Source: Flavobacterium sp. | Lineage (GTDB): Bacteria > Bacteroidota > Bacteroidia > Flavobacteriales > Flavobacteriaceae | Assembly (NCBI RefSeq): GCF_035195345.1 | Contig: NZ_CP136574.1 | Span: forward strand, 1,240,001 to 1,304,000 | Length of the DNA stretch: 64,000 nt | Direction: 5' to 3' | Part shown: piece after piece, positions 51,892 to 59,650 of the stretch | Numbering within the stretch: the stretch's first letter is position 1 | Layout: every line of letters begins with the position of its first letter | The notes under the pieces: model-generated | Seen by the model: the letters and a program-made list of their open reading frames with translations, nothing else | Database searches by the model: none | Told to the model about the DNA's origin: nothing | Translations under genes and position numbers: made by a program

Positions 51892-53763
51892 ATGAAGAAG
51901 AAGATTGAAATTTTAGCGCCTGCAAAAAATCTAACACAAGGAATTGCTGCCATAAACAGTGGTGCTGATGCGGTTTATATTGGTGCTCCTTTATATGGCG
52001 CAAGATCTAATGCAACCAATTCTGTGGAAGATATTGCTGAATTAGTTAAATACGCACACCTATATAACGCTCAGGTTTTTGTTGTTATCAATACCATTCT
52101 ATATGATAACGAATTAGAACCTTGTCGCCAATTGATTTGGAAATTGTATGATATTGGTGTAGACGCTTTAATCATTCAAGACATGGCGATTATGGAAATG
52201 GAGTTGCCTCCTATCGTATTGCATGCTAGTACGCAAACCAATAATCGAGATGCAGATAAGATTAAATTCTTAGCCGATGCCGGAATCAAACGTGTGGTCT
52301 TAGCGCGTGAATTGAACTTGCACCAAATCAAAGAAATCAGTGAAGCTTCTGATGTAGAATTAGAATTTTTCGTTACTGGTGCTTTATGTGTTTCGTTTAG
52401 TGGAAATTGTTATATGAGTGTTGCCAATGGTGAACGTTCTGCAAATCGAGGTTCTTGCGCACAAAATTGTCGTTTACCCTATAATTTAATTGACGGAAAT
52501 GGCGACACTTTAATCAAAAATAGTCACTTGCTTTCGATTAAAGATTTTGATGTTTCTAATCAAATTCCAAATTTAGTAGAAGCAGGAATTGTTTCTTTCA
52601 AAATTGAAGGTCGCTTGAAAGACATCGTATATGTAAAAAATAACGTTTCCTATTTACGTCAGAAATTAGATGCTTTCTTAAACGAAAATAGCGATAAATA
52701 CACCAAAGCTTCTTCTGGAAAATGCACGTATTTATTTGATTCTTCATTAGATAGAACCTTCAATCGTGGCTATACCGATTATTTTGTAAACGAAAGACAT
52801 CAATCAATCGGTTCTTGGGAAAGTCCAAAATCAAAAGGTCAATACATTGGAAAATTAATTAAAACCGTTGGAAATTCATACGAAATTGAAAATGGCGAAT
52901 TATTAAATAATGGTGATGGATTGTGTTTCATCAACGAAAACAACGAAGCCGAAGGAATTTACGTCAACCGTGCTGAAAACGGAATCGTTTATCCAAATGT
53001 GTTGAAAGAAATCAAAGAAGGTACTTTTATTTACAGAAATAACGATGCCGCTTTCATTAAATTGGTAGAACGTGAAGACAGTGCCGTTCGAAAAATCAGC
53101 ACAACTTTACTATTAAAAGAAAACGAAACTGGTTTTGAATTAATCGCAACTGATGAAGACGGAAATGTAAGCGTTGTAAATTTGGTTCACCCAAAAGAGC
53201 CAACAAAAAACAACGAATCTTTAGCAGAAAACTTCAAAATCAATTTAGCTAAAACAGGATTTACTCCTTATACAGCTGATGAAATTACGATTGAATTTTC
53301 TGGAAATTGGTTTTTACCTATTTCAAAAATCAATGAAATGCGAAGAACGGTTTACGAACAATTATCGGAAATTCGTTTGAAAAATTATGTGCGCAAAGAA
53401 CACCAATTGGTAAAAACATCGCACCCTTATCCAGAAACGAAATTGGATTTCATGTATAATGTGGCTAATAAAACTGCTCGTAAATTTTACGAACGTCATG
53501 GTGTAACCGAAATTGAAAAAGCGTTTGAATTGCAATGGGATCCTGGAAAATCGCGAGTAATGACAACTAAATATTGCATCAAATATGAATTAGAACGTTG
53601 TCCAAAATACCATCGTGAAAACATGGACAAAAAAGTAAAAGAACCTTTGGTTTTGAAACAAGGCGAATTGGAATACAAACTAAAATTCAATTGCAAACCT
53701 TGTGAAATGGAAATTTGGGAAAAAGATGCCGAATTTGAAATTGAAGAAGATCATTTTCATTAA
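51892..53763 (+). CDS. U32-family peptidase-like protein (RlhA/YegQ group)
   Basis: 623 residues from the ATG at 51892, where the family start KKKIEILAPAKNLTQGIAA begins. The frame is open upstream to 51769 through the previous terminator, so that part is not coding. It has a TIM-barrel-like N-terminal half with a Cys cluster FSGNCYMSVANG and NRGSCAQNCRLPY that likely holds an iron-sulfur cluster, and further Cys near the end (CIKYELERC, CKPCEM). Members of this size act in tRNA or rRNA hydroxylation (RlhA makes 5-hydroxycytidine in 23S rRNA). True peptidase activity is doubtful. Which RNA is the substrate here is inference. Confidence 0.9.
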   Translation: MKKKIEILAPAKNLTQGIAAINSGADAVYIGAPLYGARSNATNSVEDIAELVKYAHLYNAQVFVVINTILYDNELEPCRQLIWKLYDIGVDALIIQDMAIMEMELPPIVLHASTQTNNRDADKIKFLADAGIKRVVLARELNLHQIKEISEASDVELEFFVTGALCVSFSGNCYMSVANGERSANRGSCAQNCRLPYNLIDGNGDTLIKNSHLLSIKDFDVSNQIPNLVEAGIVSFKIEGRLKDIVYVKNNVSYLRQKLDAFLNENSDKYTKASSGKCTYLFDSSLDRTFNRGYTDYFVNERHQSIGSWESPKSKGQYIGKLIKTVGNSYEIENGELLNNGDGLCFINENNEAEGIYVNRAENGIVYPNVLKEIKEGTFIYRNNDAAFIKLVEREDSAVRKISTTLLLKENETGFELIATDEDGNVSVVNLVHPKEPTKNNESLAENFKINLAKTGFTPYTADEITIEFSGNWFLPISKINEMRRTVYEQLSEIRLKNYVRKEHQLVKTSHPYPETKLDFMYNVANKTARKFYERHGVTEIEKAFELQWDPGKSRVMTTKYCIKYELERCPKYHRENMDKKVKEPLVLKQGELEYKLKFNCKPCEMEIWEKDAEFEIEEDHFH

Positions 53764-53766
53764 CAA

Positions 53767-53802
53767 ACAAACCGATGCTTTATTGAAAAGACATCGGTTT
53801 GT
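53767..53802. terminator. Bidirectional terminator between the U32 gene and the O-acetyltransferase gene
   Basis: ACAAACCGATG at 53767-53777 and CATCGGTTTGT at 53792-53802 form an 11-bp stem with a 14-nt loop. It separates the core-type region from the accessory region. Confidence 0.82.
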
Positions 53803-54360
53803 TTATTCCTTTAATTTTTTAATCACTCTGACTGGATTTCCAACAGCAAGAGAATTTTTTGGAATATCTTTGGTAACGACAGAACCCGCACCAATTGTAC
53901 AACCATTTCCAATTGTGACACCTGGGCAAATTACAGTGTTTCCTCCTATCCAACAATCATTTCCTATTGACACTGGTTTCGCAAATTCTACCGTTTGCCG
54001 TTCAACAGCATTTGTAGGATGGGTTGCTGTATAAATATGGACACCCGGACCAATAAAAACATTACTACCGATAGTTACTTTTGCTGCATCTAAAACTACA
54101 CAATTCACATTAAAATAAACCTTTTCTCCTAAATGAATATTGTAGCCATAATCGCAATGAAATGGAGGTTCGATGTATATTCTTTTATGCGCATTTGGTA
54201 ATAATTCTCTAAGAATAGCACGGGCGTTTCCGTTCATCAAATATTCAACAACATTTAATTTATGCAGCAATTTTTTTACTCTATTTCTATCTAAAGTCAG
54301 CTCTTTATCATTGGAAAAATAATTTTCTCCCGACAGCATTTTTTCTTTTTCGGTTTTCAT
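53803..54360 (-). CDS. Sugar O-acetyltransferase, hexapeptide family (maltose/galactoside acetyltransferase-like)
   Basis: 185 residues from the ATG at 54358-54360, the normal start and length of Maa/LacA-type enzymes (EKEKMLSGENYFSNDKEL is the family opening; the frame is open up to 54405 but that part is not family-like). The C-terminal two thirds form a left-handed beta helix with hexapeptide repeats (VTIGSNVFIGPGVHIYTATH, CWIGGNTVICPGVTIGNGC). The catalytic His is in TATHP. Acetyl-CoA is the donor; the acceptor sugar is unknown. Its first codons and its whole upstream region are present in a second, diverged copy at 55449-55797. Confidence 0.92.
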   Translation of the reverse strand: MKTEKEKMLSGENYFSNDKELTLDRNRVKKLLHKLNVVEYLMNGNARAILRELLPNAHKRIYIEPPFHCDYGYNIHLGEKVYFNVNCVVLDAAKVTIGSNVFIGPGVHIYTATHPTNAVERQTVEFAKPVSIGNDCWIGGNTVICPGVTIGNGCTIGAGSVVTKDIPKNSLAVGNPVRVIKKLKE

Positions 54361-54686
54361 ATTTAGAGATTTTTTTATCATTTTTTCTATCACTGATAAA
54401 TGCAATAAATAATTGTAAAAAACAAGTGTTATTGTTCATCCGTTTAGTGAGATTATAAACTTCATATACTTACATTATCAAATATGAAAAAAACTCTCCC
54501 GAAAAAACGAGAAATTAAATTTACAACAAAATTACCCCCTACAAAGTATCATTATATAAATTTTAATTGAGTATCCTAAAAATATAGTTCTTCTTGTAAC
54601 TATTTAGTGCAAATCAATATCGACCAAATTTTTATAAATTTTAAAAAACAAAGCTTTATTCAAAATTATTAACAACTCTATATTTC
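54346..54686 (-). repeat. Copy A of a duplicated control region (upstream of the O-acetyltransferase gene)
   Basis: About 340 bp that align end to end with 55449-55797 (copy B). They include the first codons of the gene (MKTEK), the leader, and a conserved small hairpin (TCTC at 54495-54498, GAGA at 54509-54512) followed on the minus strand by a T-run. Identity is roughly 70-75 percent by eye. Matching landmarks include ATAATTGTAAAAAA, ATTTAGTGCAAAT and AACTCTATATTT. Confidence 0.75.
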
Positions 54687-54855
54687 TACACATAGAAACC
54701 TTTATTTTTAATAGTTCGTATAGCGGCTTTAAGAAATTGTGATTTTACAAACCCCAAAAAATCTTTTAAATATCACAAATAAAAAACACAACACAAACTT
54801 AAATTAAGTTCAAAAATGTTCATTTCTTATAACCGCTATTGTGCAATTGTATTTT
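54687..54855. other. Rest of the intergenic region 54361-54855
   Basis: The stretch between the acetyltransferase and the coiled-coil membrane protein gene totals 495 bp. It consists of copy A of the duplicated control region and the imperfect long hairpin at 54720-54839. No coding sequence is visible apart from a 28-codon plus-strand frame at 54484 that is not conserved in copy B. Confidence 0.5.
54720..54839. repeat. Imperfect 120-bp hairpin (candidate cassette boundary 1)
   Basis: ATAGCGG at 54720-54726 pairs with CCGCTAT at 54833-54839, and AAGAAAT at 54731-54737 pairs with ATTTCTT at 54822-54828, with further A/T-rich matches inward. The inner right arm contains TTAAATTAAGTTCA (54799-54812), which recurs in the equivalent place of the hairpin at 57584-57691. 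Confidence 0.6.
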
Positions 54856-55464
54856 TTATTTTAAATAATCTATTAATTTTGGTTCTTTATTTTTCTTTTC
54901 AAATTCTTTTTCAAACTCGTTTATTTTGCTTTTTCTAAATTTTTCATTTCTAAAATTATATTTAAAAGATGTTACTATTCTATCACTAATGAAAAATGAT
55001 AAAAAAATAGTTACTGCAATTATTGTTGCATAAGCTAATAATAATTTGAAAATTCCATCTTGATAAAAAATCGTGTAAACATAATATATAGTATAAAAGA
55101 AAATAAGACCAGCAATCATGAAATAAAAAACATACAATTTGTATTTAGGTAAATCATCCCATTCTTTTAGCAGATAATAATTTTTTTTTTTTGTCCATAT
55201 ATCTAAATCTTTACGAAATAAAATTTCTTTGATTCTTTGATTTTCAAGAATTTCAATTAATTTACTTAAAATTCTATTCTGTTTTTCAATTTTGTTTTTT
55301 TGTGTTAACAATAAGTTAGCATCACTATTTGCATTTTGTAATTTCTTTATTGAAGTTTTAACATTTTTTTTTAAATCTTCTTTGTCGAATTTAAGTTTGT
55401 CAATTTCTTTAGAAATTTCAGTTTTGGTAAAATTCTCCAAATTTTTGCCTTTTTCGGTTTTCAT
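54856..55464 (-). CDS. Coiled-coil membrane protein, unknown function
   Basis: 202 residues, Lys/Glu/Asn-rich. Residues about 14-82 should form a coiled coil (EISKEIDKLKFDKEDLKKN and following). Two membrane helices follow at about 110-133 (YVFYFMIAGLIFFYTIYYVY) and 138-160, then a charged tail. I recognise no family. The first residues MKTEKGKNLEN copy the start of the O-acetyltransferase (MKTEKEKMLSG), because the upstream region including the first codons is a duplicate. The original start of this gene may therefore have been replaced. It lies downstream of the histidine-kinase-like gene, 380 bp away. Confidence 0.7.
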   Translation of the reverse strand: MKTEKGKNLENFTKTEISKEIDKLKFDKEDLKKNVKTSIKKLQNANSDANLLLTQKNKIEKQNRILSKLIEILENQRIKEILFRKDLDIWTKKKNYYLLKEWDDLPKYKLYVFYFMIAGLIFFYTIYYVYTIFYQDGIFKLLLAYATIIAVTIFLSFFISDRIVTSFKYNFRNEKFRKSKINEFEKEFEKKNKEPKLIDYLK

Positions 55465-55797
55465 ATTAAAAGAATTAAATTGCCATCATTTTTTCTATTA
55501 CTGTTAAATCTCAAAAAATAATTGTAAAAAATTACTGTTATTGTACATCTGTTTAGTAAATTTTACAAACTTTAATTATCAACTATGAGAAAAATTCTCA
55601 CTAAACGAGAACTTGAACTTTAATTTTCAACAAAATTCACACCCATATAAAACATCATTGTATAAATTTTAAACTGAATGCTATAAATAAAGTTCTTCGT
55701 GTAACCATTTAGTGCAAATAAAAATCAATCAAATTTTTACAAATAAAAAACAAAACACATAGGCCTTACTCAAAGTTATTAGTAACTCTATATTTTT
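55449..55797 (-). repeat. Copy B of the duplicated control region (upstream of the coiled-coil protein gene)
   Basis: It aligns with 54346-54686. The hairpin is better formed here: TTCTC at 55595-55599 pairs with GAGAA at 55607-55611, followed on the minus strand by five T. It sits about 131 bp before the start codon, almost the same distance as in copy A (about 135 bp). It fills nearly the whole gap between the coiled-coil gene and the histidine-kinase-like gene (55465-55843); nothing else is visible there. Confidence 0.75.
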
Positions 55798-55843
55798 TTC
55801 ATATGATTGTCTATTAAGTGCTGGCCTTTTCGTTTTCTAGTTT

Positions 55844-56884
55844 TTAATAGAATTCTTCTTTTAACAATATTAATTTAAAACAGTTGTCAGAAAATTTAAA
55901 ACCGTCTTGATCATAATCGGTGTCAGAAATACGTTTAAAATCAAAATCACCTCTATTTAATTTTGATAATGTATGAATAATCCCGAGTCCCATTCCTGTT
56001 CCTTTTTCATACATTTTTTTTGCTTGCTCACTTCTTTCACCATTAACTTTCCCGTTTTTTAAAATTTCATCTGTCAAGTATAGGCTTCGCATTTGAAATT
56101 TAATTTCTACAAATTCATTTCGAATTTGAGATGTACTAATTGATATATTTGTTTTAGGCATTATATAACGTAATGCGTTAGTAAAAAGATGTGTTAATAC
56201 AGTTTGAACAGTATTGTAATTTACATATACTGATAAATCAGTAGCTGAAATATTTACAAAAACACCTTTGCTATTAAAATCCGTTTCAAACTGATAAAAT
56301 GACATTACAAGAAGTGAGTGAACTCTTTTATAACCAAATTCATTTTTTTTGATAACTATATTGGGTTTCAGATAGTCAATTACATTGTAGTCATTACTAA
56401 TTTGTGTTGAAATTTTTAATATTGAAAGAACCTCTCTAGCAAACCCTCTAGTATTTCTATTAATTAAGTTTTCAATATATACTACTTTATCTTTAGATTC
56501 AGACAAGGTTTCTTCTTTTAAATAACTTAAAATTTTTGAAGTTATTTGAGCATTTAAATTTTTCGTATTATGTATTGATGCTTTGACCATTTCTTCATAA
56601 TTATCATGTCGCGAATCAATAATTGGATTTGCCATTAAAAACATATCGATAGTATGTTTTGCGTAAAAATTTGCTTCTTTCCGAACTTTAATTCCATCAA
56701 AGCAAATAGCAAAAAAGTGCCCAGATTTTTGATCGTTTTTTACAATAAAATATCTGTCTTTCCCGCAACTACAAGCATCTCCAATAGTAATTTTTCTTGA
56801 ACTAATACAATCATGCTTATCATCAATATTTGAATATTTAAATATTAAATTATTTGTTTTTGAATCGTAACAATAAAATATCAT
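55844..56884 (-). CDS. Histidine-kinase-like ATPase, partner of the response regulator
   Basis: 346 residues from the ATG at 56882-56884, which overlaps the response-regulator stop by 4 bp (ATGA); an upstream TTG at 56920 is not needed. Residues 1-90 form an unrecognised domain with a CSC motif at 38-40. His105 in SIHNTKNLNAQI resembles an HxxKN-type phosphoacceptor H-box. A GHKL ATPase domain follows at about 215-345, with an N-box (THLFTNALRY, Asn236) and a G2 box (KGTGMGLGI, 295-301). The G1 box DxGxG is not visible (FQMRSLYLTDE in its place). No membrane helix is present, so it is a soluble sensor. The signal is unknown. Confidence 0.8.
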   Translation of the reverse strand: MIFYCYDSKTNNLIFKYSNIDDKHDCISSRKITIGDACSCGKDRYFIVKNDQKSGHFFAICFDGIKVRKEANFYAKHTIDMFLMANPIIDSRHDNYEEMVKASIHNTKNLNAQITSKILSYLKEETLSESKDKVVYIENLINRNTRGFAREVLSILKISTQISNDYNVIDYLKPNIVIKKNEFGYKRVHSLLVMSFYQFETDFNSKGVFVNISATDLSVYVNYNTVQTVLTHLFTNALRYIMPKTNISISTSQIRNEFVEIKFQMRSLYLTDEILKNGKVNGERSEQAKKMYEKGTGMGLGIIHTLSKLNRGDFDFKRISDTDYDQDGFKFSDNCFKLILLKEEFY

Positions 56885-57519
56885 GATACAAAATGTATTA
56901 ATAGTGTTTTTATTCCACAAGCTACTTTCATGCCTGCCGCTGTAATTTTTAATATCTTTTCCACGTCTATTTCATTTCCATCTATTGCAGTTTTCATTTT
57001 TATACTAAATTCTTCTAAAGTAATTTCTATACCAAAATCTGATTTGTATTTAAAATAAATTTCTTTAATTAAAGAATCCCAATCAAAAAGCTTGTATGAA
57101 AGTTCTTCTATAGCACTATCAAAAGGATGTGTTTGACCATCTTTATAAACTTTTTTGTCAACCAAATCAATTGCGTTGTCAAATATATCATGAGAACTTA
57201 CAGAAGAACAAAGAATAATTCTCTTTTCAGGATATTTATCTTTAATATTTCTTACTAGTCCTAACCCTTCTTCTTTAATGTTTAATTTTTTACCAACTCC
57301 TTTAATGTCAACACATACAATGTGAGCGTCTTTTAAATCAGTGTTTGTATATTTATCAAGATCTTCAATATATTTTATATGCCAACCCTCGATTTTTAAA
57401 GATTCCACCAAACTTGTTTCTTCATCATCAATCATTAAGATTCTAGTTTTATCTTTTAATTCAGGCAATGATTTTTTTAAAAACTTTTTATTTTGTTTTT
57501 TTTTAAACGGATTCCACAT
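56881..57519 (-). CDS. Response-regulator receiver protein with unknown C-terminal domain
   Basis: 212 residues. The receiver fold spans about 25-140: an acidic pair Asp31/Asp32 in RILMIDDEET, phospho-acceptor Asp71 in IVCVDIKG, the Ser position in IILCSSVSS, and Lys in VDKKVYKDG. The C-terminal 70 residues are helical (TLEEFSIKMKTAIDGNEIDV) with no DNA-binding motif I recognise, so the output may be protein-protein contact. It is the first gene of a two-gene unit, coupled by ATGA to the kinase-like gene. It lies in the accessory region just inside the hairpin at 57584-57691. Confidence 0.82.
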   Translation of the reverse strand: MWNPFKKKQNKKFLKKSLPELKDKTRILMIDDEETSLVESLKIEGWHIKYIEDLDKYTNTDLKDAHIVCVDIKGVGKKLNIKEEGLGLVRNIKDKYPEKRIILCSSVSSHDIFDNAIDLVDKKVYKDGQTHPFDSAIEELSYKLFDWDSLIKEIYFKYKSDFGIEITLEEFSIKMKTAIDGNEIDVEKILKITAAGMKVACGIKTLLIHFVS

Positions 57520-57583
57520 ATTATTTTAATATTATTTTTATTAAATTCTTAATCTCTCCCTTTTTGTGAGGCTTGCAGCTAAA

Positions 57584-57691
57584 GTTATGCAACTTGCTAT
57601 GGGCGGATTAAAGAAGTCTGAACTTTCGATTTAACTGATTTACAAGTACAAAACTGATTTTAAATTAAGTTCATAGCCCCATTTTGCCAAC
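57584..57691. repeat. Imperfect 108-bp hairpin (candidate cassette boundary 2)
   Basis: GTTATGCAAC...TATGGGC (57584-57604) pairs imperfectly with GCCCCATTTTGCCAAC (57676-57691): GTT with AAC, GCA with TGC, and ATGGG with CCCAT, with bulges between. Inside, GAACTT (57620-57625) pairs with AAGTTC (57667-57672). The right arm carries the 14-mer TTAAATTAAGTTCA (57660-57673) shared with the hairpin at 54720-54839. Confidence 0.55.
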
Positions 57692-57716
57692 GATGGTTTC
57701 AGGTTACTTTTTCTTT

Positions 57717-58268
57717 TTATTTCAATGTACCTAACAAAATTATTTCGTCAACATCAGAACGTATAGGTTGCCAATAAACATCTCCCTGTTTTACTTCCGC
57801 TGTAATTTTATAAACTAAATTTGTGGTTTTAGATGTTAAGGGATATATTTTATAAAGCAATAGCCCATAATCTTCAGTCATTATAGTTTCAGATTTGTCA
57901 AATTCATAGTCCTTCCCTTAGTAATTAATCAAAACAGAACCATTCAAGAACATTCGGCTTTCACTATCAGTATTTTTAAATGTTGCATTTATGATTAAAT
58001 ATAAATTTCCATTTTCAGGTTTTAAGTCTGAAAATTCATTTCTTGTACTTATACGGTCCAGTAATTCCGCTTTATTAACAGTTATGTCAAAATAATATGC
58101 TTTTAAAACTTCTCCAATTTTTACTCCTATTGGTGCTTCAGTGGTTTGTTCAGTTGAACTCGTTGAATTGTTTTCTTCTTTTCCTTTTTTGTCTTTACCA
58201 GCATTAGATATTATTCCGATTACTACTAGAACTCCAAATCCAATTAGATTTTTTTTCCCAAGGCTCAT
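57717..58268 (-). pseudogene. DUF4352-like membrane-anchored protein, interrupted by an in-frame stop
   Basis: From the ATG at 58266-58268 the frame reads 116 codons: an N-terminal anchor (NLIGFGVLVVIGIISNAG), a Ser/Thr/Glu linker and the first strands of a DUF4352-like beta-sandwich (GEVLKAYYFDITVNKAEL, NLYLIINATFKNTD). TAA follows at 57918-57920. The same frame continues without another stop for 66 more codons to TAA at 57717-57719, and the continuation (GKDYEFDKSETIMTEDYGLL, KITAEVKQGDVYW) is the expected second half of such a domain. One base change, for example AAA or GAA to TAA, explains it. A sequencing error or read-through cannot be excluded. Confidence 0.75.
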
Positions 58269-58759
58269 TTTGTTTTTTGGCGCTTGATTTTTTTCATTTT
58301 TAACCCTTAATTATTTATAAAAGTACTGTGTGGCATTATTGTCGATTAAATTAATTTTGGTTTTAATGCTATTTAGTCAGCAATAAATTATTTTTATGGT
58401 TTTCAATATTTTAAAGAATTTTTTTCTTATTTAACTTTTAGTCGCTTAAAAATTATGCTTAACTAAATATTTCGCCTAATAATATGTCTGAAAATTTATT
58501 TCTAATTTCTTTAAGACAACTATTTTACTTTTGAATCATTACTATTAATAGTTTTATTATCGTTAGCAAAAAATGTTAGAAACGTTAAAAAATAAAATTA
58601 AGATTTTTGTTTTCTTTATAAATATTAGACAACTATCTTTTTGGGTATATGTTCAGCTTCTTTTCCTTGTTGAAGTAATCATTTCAATTAAGAACAGCCA
58701 CCCTTGAATAATATTATTAGTTATTTCTAAACGTTAACTTATGTAAAATCACTGTCAAC
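58269..58759. other. 491-bp intergenic region
   Basis: AT-rich. On the plus strand a 44-codon frame with ATG (58573-58707) contains INIRQLSFW, and a 16-codon frame at 58484 contains ISLRQLFYF. The DNA around AGACAACTAT is repeated in the two. They may be remnants of one short gene or a chance repeat. No promoter box or terminator stands out. Confidence 0.35.
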
Positions 58760-59512
58760 TTATAAATTTATCTGTTTTAACGCTGAAAAATCACGTAAAA
58801 ACTTATAGCTAACTTTTTCTATTATTTCAATTTTATCTATAACTTTATTCACATATTCAATACCAATCGTTACATCACCATGAGCAATTTGATTTCGTAT
58901 TATATTATGTTCTTTAACCCAATTTTCATTTCCTCTAATTAAAGGCCATTCCGAACATTGTCCCCAAACTTGTCTAAAGCAATCCCATATTCTATTTATT
59001 ACATTCGCTCGAGTTTGTTCGTTATCATTGAAATATGTGTTAGAAATAATTAGTATTGAATTCCAAAATGAAAGAAATTTGTCAAATAAATTATCAGAAT
59101 TCATTCCTTTTCTATACCAACTATAAGCACACAACATCTTATTGTTTTGTACATGAAGATTTAATTCTATTGCTAGTTGAAACGCCCGTTGTATTTCTTC
59201 AAAATTTACAATTGTTTTGATATTATAAATTGAGTTTCGGTTTTCAAATAAGCTAATTTCTAATTTACAATTTGTCATTACAGCCAAAACATCCAGAATA
59301 TTTCCTATATATACCGCTGCAACTTTTTGGGCGCTATTAATATTTTCGGCAGAAACAACTGAATAAATTATATTTGATTCATAAGAAGTTTGAATGTTAA
59401 TTTCATTATTAAAAACTCTTCCTACATTTAATTCAATTGTTCCTTGAAAATTTAAATTGTTTTCAAATCTTATTGGACCAACTATGTAAAATTGTACTTC
59501 AAAAATTTTCAT
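58760..59512 (-). CDS. HEPN-like protein of unknown function
   Basis: 250 residues. The N-terminal half (about 1-105) is mixed alpha/beta and unrecognised. The C-terminal half is helical and contains FDKFLSFWNSILIISNTYF and then HNIIRNQIAHGDV, where Arg206-Asn207 and His211 fit the Rx4H motif of HEPN domains (Apea-like arrangement). HEPN proteins are often RNases or subunits of toxin and defence systems, but some are inactive structural domains. No nucleotidyltransferase or antitoxin gene lies beside it, so a classical HEPN/MNT pair is not supported. It is a solitary gene in the accessory segment. Confidence 0.65.
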   Translation of the reverse strand: MKIFEVQFYIVGPIRFENNLNFQGTIELNVGRVFNNEINIQTSYESNIIYSVVSAENINSAQKVAAVYIGNILDVLAVMTNCKLEISLFENRNSIYNIKTIVNFEEIQRAFQLAIELNLHVQNNKMLCAYSWYRKGMNSDNLFDKFLSFWNSILIISNTYFNDNEQTRANVINRIWDCFRQVWGQCSEWPLIRGNENWVKEHNIIRNQIAHGDVTIGIEYVNKVIDKIEIIEKVSYKFLRDFSALKQINL

Positions 59513-59650
59513 AAAGTATTTTTATTTTAAAGTTAAATCCATATGATGTATAATGAAATTTTGTCAGTTATATCATTCATAATTATTTTTTTTTATTTTA
59601 TTCAAAATGTATATCATCCAAATTCATGATAAAATAACTATATTTTTAAA

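Noticed and set aside
54484..54570. 28-codon plus-strand frame in the duplicated control region
   Set aside because: In copy B the same start is followed by a stop after 12 codons, so the frame is not conserved.
56885..56920. Upstream TTG start for the kinase-like gene
   Set aside because: The ATG at 56882-56884 forms a standard ATGA overlap with the response-regulator stop, and nothing conserved lies upstream.
54720..57691. Calling the two hairpins true integron attC sites
   Set aside because: The outer bases do not match RYYYAAC/GTTRRRY and no integron integrase is visible, so only the structural resemblance is reported.
58760..59512. HEPN toxin of a HEPN/MNT toxin-antitoxin pair
   Set aside because: No nucleotidyltransferase or other small partner gene is adjacent on either side.
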